Below, one piece after another: positions 55,975 through 64,000 of a DNA stretch of 64,000 nt. Position 1 is the stretch's first letter; every line of letters begins with the position of its first letter. Location: assembly GCA_026018925.1 (NCBI GenBank), contig JAKSZU010000009.1, positions 68,312,949-68,376,948 on the forward strand. The letters are read 5' to 3'. Origin of the DNA: Tupaia tana (taxonomy: Eukaryota; Chordata; Mammalia; Scandentia; Tupaiidae). A program made the position numbers and the translations under genes. The notes under the pieces are model-generated. The model was not told the origin of the DNA. It saw only the letters and a program-made list of their open reading frames with translations, and searched no databases.

Positions 55975-56210
55975 GAAACTGCATGTGGAGCAGGGAACAG
56001 CAGCATCCAGTGAGACCAACTGAGGCAGGAGAACACTTAAGACCTCCCACTGCCTTTCAATTGCCCCAGGTACATTCTGAATTAGCTCTTTCCACATCTC
56101 TTTCTTGATATTACTCCCGGAGCCTACATTGTGGAACAGGGAACAGCAGCAATCAGTGAGGCAGGAAGACTGTCTCAGGCCTCTAGCTGCCATGTACTCA
56201 TCCAGAATAT
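55975..56210 (+). repeat. L1 5'UTR repeats (monomer type 4)
   Basis: CAGGGAACAGCAGCATCCAGTGAG at 55991 and CAGGGAACAGCAGCAATCAGTGAGG at 56137 (146-bp period), each preceded by GCATGTGGAG- or ACATTGTGGAA-like text. Unlike the three other monomer types in the window. Confidence 0.65.
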
Positions 56211-56691
56211 TTTGAGACTTTATAGTTTTCTGAACAATGCCATGTGACTCCTACTCCCTCCACCAGTTGAAACTCTACAGCTCAGCTCCAGGTGCACCTG
56301 GTCACAAGAGTCTGGGAAAGGAATCAACACTTAAAGGTAGCTATATACACACTTTTCTGACTGGAAGACAAGACCTTGTACCAAGAACATATCTGAGAAG
56401 TAGAGCTCTTCATACCACAAACACTATAGAATCAACACCAGAAAAGTAGGAAGAAATGTATAATCTATAAAATGACTAGAAACCAGCGCAGGGGCACAAG
56501 AAATATGGAAAAACAAGGAAACGCTTCTCCCTCAATTGAGCAGAGCATTTCTTTTTCAACCATAGACAGCACAAAGAATTCACAGAAATGTCAGGAAAAA
56601 AATTTAGAATATTCATGGTGACAGAGACAAGGAAGTCTTTCAAGGATTTGAAGGAAGACTTTACTCCATTAAAAAATAACCAATTATGGAA

Positions 56692-56870
56692 CAAGTAGGT
56701 GGCATGGTGGTTAAGGTGCTGGAATTCCCACATGGCTGACCTTGGTTTGAGTTCAAGACCTAGCAGCTTGTTTTTGAACTCTCCCTCTCTCACTCTTTCT
56801 ATCGTTCTCTGGCAAAACTCATGTGAAAAAAAAAATAGTAATAAATAAATAATTAAAAAAACAATCAGAA
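56692..56870 (+). mobile_element. Short SINE (family 2) in L1 ORF1
   Basis: Head GGTGGCATGGTGGTTAAGGTGCTGG, B box GGTTTGAGTTC, body CTCTCCCTCTCTCACTCTTTC, tail of A with AATAAAT repeats. The host text AACCAATTA / AACAATCAG flanks it. Confidence 0.8.
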
Positions 56871-58165
56871 CTTCTAGAGATGAAGACAGTAATGCAGAAA
56901 TCAAGACCTCCTTTGAACGTACTAATAGCAGACTGGACCACACAGAAGACAATCTCTGAGCTGGAAGATAAAATCTTTGACTTAGATAAAACCACCAAAA
57001 ATAATGAAAAAAATTTTTTTTAAATAAGGGCAACATGTGGGAAATACTAGACACTGTCAAAGGCCCAAATATCTTAATAATAATATTCCAGAAGGTGAAG
57101 ATTCAGACAAGGGCATAGAAGTTCTAATCCATAAAATACGTACAGAAAACTTCTCAAAACTAGAGAAGCATTTAGCATCCAGAGCCAAGCATTCAGACAT
57201 CCAGACCCAAACACAGCAGATCTATTCCATGAAATGTTTGCAGAAAGCTTCCCAAACTTAGAGAAGCGTTTGGACATCCAGACCCCAAATAGAATCAACA
57301 TAAGAAGATTCTGTCCATGGCACATCATAGCCACAATGGTAAAAAGTCACAGAGAAATATTGTAAAAATGGGAAGAGAGAAATTATAAGTCACTTACAAA
57401 GGTTACTCTATTAGGCTAACATTAGACCTCTCAACCAAAACAATGGAGGCAAGAAAAAAATGGGGAAATATATTTAAAATACTAAAAGAAAAACAATTTC
57501 AACCAAAAATATTATAACTGGCCAGATTATCCTTCATATAGAAAGAACAAATAAAACCATTCACAGATAAACAGAAACTGAAAGAATTCACCAATACTAG
57601 ATCAGATCTTCAAGAAGTACTGAAGGGAGTACTACATCAGGAAAACTAAAGAAAGATAGACAGAAATAAGAGAACAAAAAACGGCCAAGTAAACAGCTAA
57701 CAAAATGGCAAGGACAAGTCTTCAAATATCAATAATAGTTTTGAATGTTAATAGATTAAATTCTCTAAACGAAAAACACAGGCTGACTGAATGGATTAAA
57801 AAAAATAGAAACTTCCTATTTGCTGCTTACAAGAAATGTGCCTCATAGATAGAGACTTTTATAGACTAAAAGTGAAGAGCTGGAAAAAGATATTCCATGC
57901 AAATGGAAATAAAAAAAGACTGGAGTCGTGATACTGATATCAGATAAAATAGGGTTTAAGACAATTCAGATGAGGCCATAAGTCAATATTGTCTTCCATT
58001 TTTCACCAATAAAGAGAAACCCATCTATGAACAAGGAATTATGAAACTCATTGAAAGATGGCGAAAGGTTATTGAACAAAACAGGCAGTATATCATCACT
58101 TGATCTTCACTCTATATGTTCGAAAAAACAGAAAAAAAGTCATGACTTTACCGACAACCCAATTT

Positions 58166-58434
58166 TTTTTTTTTTTTTTTTGAGAGGTTTTTCGCTATAG
58201 GGCGCGTGCGCTCGCCAGACAGACAGAGAGAGACATAGAGACAGAAAGCGAGAAATCACCCCCCAGGGGGGATGGTCACGCCGCAATCCCTTCTCCTCCA
58301 TTCTCCTCTCGGGATCTTGGGCACGCATGCACACGCGCCCGGCGTGAGTTGTAAGCCACCGGGTCCGAGACGCGAACCGCGGTCGACTACGTGGGAGTCC
58401 AGCGACATAGCCATTACGCTAACTGCTGGTTCCC
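58166..58434 (-). mobile_element. CYN-like SINE in the mariner right end
   Basis: TSD AACCCAATTT at 58156-58165 and 58435-58444, which is the mariner terminal repeat plus flank. Few CpG losses; second subfamily (GGGAACC, GACGCGAACC reversed). Young. Confidence 0.93.
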
Positions 58435-58444
58435 AACCCAATTT

Positions 58445-59195
58445 ATTTGTACATTTTTTGAGAGAATAGTTCCATAATTTTCTCTGTAGGGAAAATACTT
58501 TGTTTATTAAATACACAATAAGATGTCTAAGATACAAACAAATTATAAATGTTAGCTCTTTTATTTATACATAAACTTTGGTATAATCAGTGAAAAAACA
58601 AAAGCTGTCTCTAAATATTGTTAAATATTTGTGCTATCTAAAAAATGAGAATCATACACTTTAACACTAGATGGTTTTTCTTCTTATTCTCTGTTACCTA
58701 AATTTAACAAGGCCTATGACAATTGTTGCAGAATTCATTGGGATTTGCAGAAAGACAAGGAAAGATTCAATTGTGGGTTGAATCCCAAACTTCTTAACCT
58801 AAAGGCAGCATGTTTCATCGGCTCATATAGATAAGATTAATTTTCTTATAAAATATTTTTATTTTGCCCAAACTAATTCAAAACTTGTCCAGAGCCATGT
58901 ATTTACTATAGTTGATGAAAAATATTTTTCCCATTGATTTCACTAACAATGTCACAACATTTGGGATTTTGGTTCTTTTGTAGGTTACCTCAACAATCAA
59001 GTGGCCTTTTTCATCTTTCTAAAAACCACATTGTCAAAGTGGAAATTTATGTTTCCTTTCATTGCATCATTTTTTCTGAAAAAATGTTACCATAAAATGA
59101 TTTATATTTAATAAAATGCAACTATAAGCTTTTAAAACATTTTACAACCAGACAAAAAGATTAAGTATTTTTATATTTAGAAACACAAAATTCTT
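58445..59195. other. No gene seen; AT-rich unique DNA
   Basis: No recognised element or RNA gene. Confidence 0.45.
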
Positions 59196-59199
59196 TCTT

Positions 59200-59384
59200 T
59201 CTTTTTTTTAATTTTATTTATTGTCATTATTTCACTTTATTTTTTGATGTTGACCAGAAGGAGACAGAGAGAGAGAAGGAAAGTGAGAAAGCAAGCTGCC
59301 AGGTCCAGGACTCAAACCATAGTTGGTTATGTGGGAGTCCAGTCACCCCAACCACCACACCACCTGCTGACCCCCCAAATTCTT
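59200..59384 (-). mobile_element. Short SINE (family 2)
   Basis: GACCAGAAGGAGACAGAGAG, GAAAGTGAGAAAGCAAGCTGCC, CCACACCACCTGCTGACCCC. TSD AAATTCTTTCTTT on both sides (59187 and 59385 regions). Confidence 0.82.
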
Positions 59385-59404
59385 TCTTTTAAGAATTATT
59401 TATT

Positions 59405-59632
59405 TGGGACCAGCAGATAGCATAATGTTTACATTGTTGGACACTCACGTAGTCAACTGTGGTTCGAGTTTCGAATCTGGCAGCTTAAAACTCATGCTGG
59501 GCTCGTGTCTATACATACTCAAAGTCCCAAGAAGAGACAGAGTGACCATCCCCTCGGAGAGTGATTTCTCACTTTCTGTCTCTCTGTCTTGCCAGCAAGT
59601 TCATGTACCCTATAGCAAAAATCTCCCTCTAA
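59405..59632 (+). mobile_element. CYN-like SINE, shortened body
   Basis: GGGACCAGCAGATAGCATAATG head, GGTTCGAGTTTCG B box; the GAGGAGAATGGAGGAGAAGGG block is deleted; CCCTATAGCAAAAATCTCC tail. Confidence 0.82.
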
Positions 59633-59647
59633 AAAAATATTTCTAAT

Positions 59648-59783
59648 TTAAGTTATTATTATTATTTCTTCATTTGACCAGAAAGAAGGAAAGTGAGAAA
59701 GCAAGGTGCCAGTTCTGGGACTCAAACTACAGTTTGCCATGGGAGGATCCAGTGTCTTAACCACCACACCATCTGCGAGCCCC
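59648..59783 (-). mobile_element. Short SINE (family 2), truncated
   Basis: TTTGACCAGAAAGAAGG, GAAAGTGAGAAAGCAAGGTGCC, CCACCACACCATCTGCGAGCC. The (GAGA) stretch is reduced. Confidence 0.75.
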
Positions 59784-59914
59784 AAAAGACCAACTTCTAA
59801 ATATTAGTGGTAAACTTTCTCTGGAAATGAATTTTATATAATCCCTTGTATCCCACATTAAAACAATAATCTTTATCGTTCACAGAGAAATATGTCATAA
59901 GTAGGTAGTCTCAA

Positions 59915-60120
59915 AGCCAGACTGTGACTTAGTAGTAAAATGCAGCACACTGCAAGGCAGAACCAAATGGGAAGATCACTGGTTCAAATCTAGAGGCCTT
60001 CTTCAGTAGGCCAGGAACACATGCGCCTTTGATTGAGGAACAGTGAAGCTGGGAGCCGATCTTAGCATTAAGACATTGTGGGGATTCTGTGTGGAATAAA
60101 AAGCAAACAAACAAAAAAAC
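59915..60120 (+). mobile_element. Possible tRNA-like SINE of another family
   Basis: CAGACTGTGACTTAGTAGTAAAATGC could be an A-box head and ACTGGTTCAAATCTAG a B box. It ends in (CAAA)n. Only one copy is seen in the window. Confidence 0.35.
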
Positions 60121-60303
60121 AATAACTTTAAAAAAGAAATCTTCCAAGATCTTTGCTTTGCTCTTTTATGACTCATTCCCATTATTAAGATAACAATGAA
60201 AAATACTTAATTCATGGCAAGTAAGGAAAGTTGTCACTGCCTTGGTACAGTTTTTAGAACTTCAATAACAATTTTTGTTGTTGCTAAAGAAGGTTAATAC
60301 CTA

Positions 60304-60579
60304 GGGAACCAGCAGTTAGTGTAATGGCTATGTCGCTGGACTCCCATGTAGTCGACCGCAGTTCGCGTCTCGGACCCGGTGACTTACAACTCACGCCGGG
60401 CGCGTGTGCATGCGTGCCCAAGATCCCGAGAGGAGAATGGAGGAGAAGGGATTGCGGCGTGACCATCCCCCCTGGGGGGTGATTTCTCGCTTTCTGTCTC
60501 TATGTCTCTCTCTGTCTGTCTGGCGAGCGCACGTGCCCTATAGCGAAAAACCTCTCCAAAAAAAAAAAAAAAAAAAAAG
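60304..60579 (+). mobile_element. CYN-like SINE
   Basis: Long TSD AAGAAGGTTAATACCT (from 60287 and 60581). Second subfamily, with GTGACTTACAACTC as private changes shared in part with the copy at 58166-58434 (GTAAGCC reversed). Long A tail. Confidence 0.93.
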
Positions 60580-60669
60580 AAAGAAGGTTAATACCTAAGG
60601 CGACATGAAACGTAATTCTTCATGGGAAAATATAACTCCTATGGAACTCAGTTACAGTTATGATTCCAG

Positions 60670-61094
60670 TCAATGATCATTTATCTATAGATTCATTTAT
60701 TAATCAATCATTTTATGCTAAACGTTGTGTTAAATGCTGAATGCACAGAGACTAATATGACACTTTGCTTCTAAAAATGTCACAGTCTAATATGGAGACA
60801 GACATAAAAATATAAACTCAAAAGTGTCATATATAGGGAACCAGCAGTTAGCGTAATGGCTATGTCACTGGACTCCCACGTAGTCGACCGCGGTTCACGT
60901 CCCGGATCCGGTGGCTTAAAACTCACGCCGGGCACGTGTGCGTGCGTGCCCAAGATCCTGAGAGGAGAATGGAGGAGAAGGGATTGCGGCGTGACCTTAC
61001 CCCCTGGGGGGTGATTTCTCGCTTTCTGTCTCTCTGTCTCTCTCTGTCTGTCTGGCGAGCGCACGCGCCCTATAGCAAAAATCTCTCCAAAAAA

Positions 61095-61127
<33 letters not shown>

Positions 61128-61420
61128 CATACGTAAAAAGATAGAAGAAAGGAATATGGTGCTGTAGATACATTAGGGAGGGGATCAGTAAAAGCTCCAA
61201 AGAGATTAAACTTGAAGAGTGTTTGGAAAGTTTAAAGTTTCCTTTCATATTCAAGGAAGTCATGAGAAGTACATACAGAGGCATGAGGAAGAGAAGCTAT
61301 TTTTCTGCCCTCAAACTTAAGAGTTTTGAATGGCTGGAGCTTTAGGTACAATGAGAAAATCAAGGCCTCATCTTAGAGGATACCACATATCATATGAAGT
61401 TTGATATTTATGCTATGGAC
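60670..61420 (+). mobile_element. Ancient repeat remnant (L2-like?)
   Basis: TGCTAAACGTTGTGTTAAATGCTGAATGCACAG, TCACAGTCTAATATGGAGACAGACATAAAAATATAAAC and, after the SINE, GGTGCTGTAGATACATTAGGG recall an ancient mammalian repeat whose exact family I cannot fix. Split by the SINE at 60836-61112. Confidence 0.35.
60836..61112 (+). mobile_element. CYN-like SINE
   Basis: Full-length, few CpG losses; GGGAACC head and TTCACGTC. The A tail runs into (TA)n at 61113-61128, which obscures the TSD. Confidence 0.92.
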
Positions 61421-61479
61421 AATATGTTTTAAACAAAGGATAAATTTGTGTTCTAAGAAAAGAAAACAGATTTAGAGGT

Positions 61480-61735
61480 GAAAGAGGGGAAGAATGTAAG
61501 GAAGGAAATTAGGGAGAAAAAATAGGTAAGACACTTGTGGGACACAGAAGTAGTTTACTACCTGTTGATGATAACGTGGATAGTATTCTCAACTGGACTA
61601 TTCTGAGGTGCATTTCATGTTGGGTAAATTCTCTTTACAGCCTGAATGAAGTACAGTGATGACTGCATTAAAAAATAAATAAATAAAATAATAATAATAA
61701 AAATAATAAAATAAAAATAATAGTTCTAAACCAAA
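61480..61735 (+). mobile_element. L1 3'UTR fragment
   Basis: GTAAGACACTTGTGGGACACAGAAG, CTGTTGATGATAACGTGG, CTCAACTGGACTATTC and TTACAGCCTGAATG, then (AAAT)n/(AAT)n tail. A 5'-truncated insertion. Confidence 0.8.
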
Positions 61736-62034
61736 AAAAATGCTTAATTTAAACATCTAAAAATTGTAATTAAAGCAAAACATTTCTTTGTGGAAAAAAA
61801 TTAAAACAGATTTAATGGCAACACAATCAACATTGTTATCCTAGAAAAATTATTTTGTCTTTCTATTCTCAGTTTTCTTAGAAGTAAAATGAAAAATAAA
61901 AAAAAATTGAAAGTAACCATTATTTCAGGTTCATCCATTTTGTCTTAAATGACAGGAATTCGTCCTATTTTATGGATTAATAATATTTTATTATGCATTT
62001 ATATTATATTTTTCTTACCTACTTTTTTCAGAGT

Positions 62035-63115
62035 TTATTTATTTATTTTATGCATTAAATTACTGTATATTATTATAGCTTATAAAATGAATTTTCCCAC
62101 CTGAAATACACTGCATTTCAGTCCCATTAAAGATAATATCATAAACATTTATCATCAATAGATAATTTTTCATTTTTGTGTTCCTTAAATGTTTTGGTTC
62201 TTTCTTTCTGTTTTTTTTTTGTTGTTGTTGTTGAGAGAGATTTTCGCTATAGGGCTCGTGTGCTTGCCAGACAGACAGAGAGAGACATAGAGACAGAAAG
62301 CGAGAAATCACCCCCCAGGGGGGATGGTCATGCCGCAATCCCTTCTCCTCCATTCTCCTCTCAGGATCTTGGGCACGCACGCACTCGTGCGCGGCGTGAG
62401 TTTTAAGCCACCGGGTCCGGGACACGAACCGCGGTCGACTACGTGAGAGTCCAGCGACATAGCCATTACTCTAACTGCTGGTTCCCTGGTTCTTTCTTTT
62501 TTTCCTTGATTCCTTTTTCACCCTCCCCTATTTCACACCCTCTTCTCACACTGTTTCTAGTATCTGCAATTGTTTTCGTTGCTTTTATATCTTTCAATCT
62601 TTCATATTCTACTATAGAGTACAGTATATGTGGACATATACTGTGTGTGGACATGCAATGTCTCTCTTTCATAGTCTAGCTTGCTTTGCTTAGCAGTAAA
62701 TTTCCTACATTCATCCACTTTCTATCAAGAGCCACAGTCTTGTTTTTCATGGCTGAGTAGTCTTCCATAGTGTATATATGCCAGACTTTTAAATCCATTT
62801 ATCTATTCCTGGATGTTTTGTTGGTTCCATTTTCCTTACATATTCATTGTGATTTGGACACTCAGATTGATTCCATATTTTAATTATTGACAATAGTGCT
62901 GCGATGAATATAGGAGTGCAGATATTCCTTGGGTATATTGATTTTATATCTTTTGGATACGTACCCAGTAGTAGGATTACTGAGTCATACTGTAGTTCTA
63001 TTTGTAGTTTCTAAGGAAGCTCCAAACTGTTTTCTGCATTGAATGTACTAATTTACATTCCTGTCAACAGTGCCCGAGGGTTCCTGTTTCTCTACAGCCT
63101 TCCCATCTCACAAAG
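62035..63115 (-). mobile_element. L1 3' end (older), with a SINE inside
   Basis: Reversed 3'UTR (AAATTACTGTATATTATTATAGC, CTTCTCACACTGTTTCTAGTATC, TTTCATAGTCTAGCTTGCTTTGC) and then ORF2 C-terminus (TTCCATAGTGTATATATGCC, GTACCCAGTAGTAGGATTACTG). After 62830 an older L1 type (TTGGGTATATTGATTTTATATC) continues, so two fragments may be joined. Confidence 0.72.
62208..62486 (-). mobile_element. CYN-like SINE in an L1 3'UTR
   Basis: TSD TGGTTCTTTCTTT at 62195-62207 and 62487-62499. A (TTG)n run at 62220-62232 lies in the tail. Otherwise near consensus. Confidence 0.92.
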
Positions 63116-63179
63116 ATGTAAAACTATTATATATAAATTAAAAGTTACTATTATTTTTAGAATTATTTTTAAATAAGCT

Positions 63180-64000
63180 AATCATTTTTTTACTTTTTTT
63201 AAATTTTTTTTTCATTTCATTTTCTTCTATATACATTCAATCACATTATTATTTGTTCTACAAAATGGATCTTTCAGTAGGTGAATATTTCTCCCTAGTA
63301 CTGTTGATAAAACTACAAAATATCTTCAACAGATAATACCACACCTCTTTGTGCCATTAATGTTTTGCCTCCCTGTCCCTCCCACAAATGTCCTTCCTCA
63401 GACCCTCCTCTTTCACACACACTATATCTGGTATTTACATCTATATACTGTGTTTCTATATCCTTTAGTCAATTAGTTTCAGTCATAGAGTGCACTCGGT
63501 ATATATTAAGTGGGGACATACAATGCCTCTCCTTCATAGCCTGGCTTGTTTCACTCAGCAGTAAGTCTTCCATATTCATCAACTTCCTGTCAAAAGCCAG
63601 GGTTTGTTGTTTTTTATGGATGAATAATATTCCATTGAGTATATGTGCCACAGTTTTTCTAACCATTCATCAGTTTGTGGGCATTTGGGTTGTTTCCATA
63701 ACTTAGCAATTGTGAATAGTGCCACAATAAACATCAATGTGCAAACACTTTTCCGATTAAGTATTCTTCTGTCCTTTGGGTATATACCAAGGAGTGGGAT
63801 TGCAGGGTCATATGGTAGTTCTATTTGTAGATATTTGAGGAATCTCCAAATTGTTCTCCATAGTGGTTGGACCAATTTACATTCCCACCAGCAGTGTAAG
63901 AGAGTTCCCTTTTCATCACATCCTTGCCAGCACTTATCATTTTTTGTTTTTTAATCTTAGACATTCTGACTGGGGTTAGGTGATATCTCATTGTTGTTTT
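63180..64000 (-). mobile_element. L1 3' part, continues beyond the window
   Basis: Reversed 3'UTR (63200-63600: CTTTCACACACACTATATCTGG, AGTGGGGACATACAATGCC) and ORF2 C-terminus: minus-strand frame 63875-63579, [20 protein letters not shown] through [20 protein letters not shown] to [10 protein letters not shown]. This last stretch is open for about 98 codons. The rest of ORF2 lies off the window, so activity cannot be judged. Confidence 0.88.

Larger units (their letters stand above)
55948..57961 (+). mobile_element. 3'-truncated L1 inside the mariner
   Basis: The 13-bp TSD CAATTCAGATGAG (mariner sequence) lies at 55935-55947 and 57962-57974. The insert begins with L1 5'UTR repeats, holds ORF1 (ATG about 56471, MTRNQRRGTRNMEKQGN; broken; a short SINE inside) and the first third of the ORF2 endonuclease (MARTSLQISIIVLNVN at about 57703). 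It then stops at GATAAAATAGGGTTTAAGA with no 3'UTR and no poly(A). Ordinary L1 copies lose the 5' end, so this shape is unusual. Confidence 0.85.
54898..58165 (+). mobile_element. mariner transposon, interrupted by L1 and a SINE
   Basis: The terminal repeats TTGGGTTGCCAGAAAAATC (54898, after a TA) and GACAACCCAA (58153-58162) mark the ends. Without the nested L1 the length is about 1.25 kb, normal for mariner. The transposase frame on the plus strand is broken by stops and shifts: GRPTKVDDD (about 55240), the catalytic block ITGDEK (D at 55504-55506), HHDNMRP (D at 55780-55782), YSPDLVP. The third catalytic aspartate position reads glutamate (GAG 55885-55887). The C-terminus, PIYEQGIMKLIERWRKVIEQN, resumes after the L1 at 57975-58095. 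Dead element. Confidence 0.88.

Overview
The window reads as a mammalian, AT-rich, gene-poor intergenic region made almost entirely of transposable elements. I see no intact host gene, no conventional exon and no structural RNA gene. About two dozen copies of one tRNA-headed SINE (head GGGACCAGCAGTTAGCGTAATGG, B box GGTTCGAGTCC, tail CCCTATAGCAAAAACCTCTCC plus oligo-A) are spread over both strands. The head resembles, from memory, the CYN SINEs of colugos (Dermoptera), so a colugo is my best guess at the organism; this is inference, not proof. A shorter related SINE, many LINE-1 (L1) copies of different ages, a mariner, Tigger/MER2-like, hAT and MER5-like DNA transposons, MIR fragments and ERV/MaLR LTR fragments fill most of the rest.

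Layout. 0-1.9 kb: SINE-in-SINE, unique DNA, a SINE. 1.95-6.2 kb: an inverted (twin-primed) L1. 6.5-11.4 kb: LTR-like pieces, SINEs and a MIR split by insertions. 12.4-21.3 kb: an old L1 holding an MLT1-like LTR, a near full-length younger L1 (13.9-20.2 kb, minus) and three SINEs. 21.3-26.6 kb: old L1, L1 3' ends, a MER5-like element and unique DNA. 26.6-28.4 kb: a GC-rich composite retroelement (copy B, minus). 29-40.6 kb: an old plus-strand L1 split by a younger full-length plus-strand L1 (31.6-38.2 kb). 41.1-45.45 kb: a large composite retroelement (copy A, plus). 45.5-50 kb: old L1, SINEs, and a Tigger-like element with a hAT element inside. 50.5-52.1 kb: a MER2-like element holding an RPL27A processed pseudogene, both cut by a local inversion. 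53-54.9 kb: SINEs and MIR. 54.9-58.2 kb: a mariner split by a 3'-truncated L1. 58.4-64 kb: SINEs and L1 3' ends; the last L1 runs off the window.

The main discovery candidate is the composite element, present twice. Copy A has L1 5'UTR-like 113-bp monomers, the start of L1 ORF1, a ~2.6 kb GC-rich VNTR with ~25-bp units, a short unrecognised module, an L1 3'UTR-like tail and poly(A). It is flanked by a 15-bp target-site duplication (TSD) at a TT|AAAA site. Copy B, on the other strand, shares the 3' module and tail, has a GC-rich VNTR with 19-bp units and has its own 11-bp TSD. The architecture parallels the hominoid SVA/LAVA elements, non-autonomous composites moved in trans by L1, but the parts differ. 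All four younger L1 copies whose reverse-transcriptase FADD motif can be read carry substitutions in it, so none of these could supply the machinery now.
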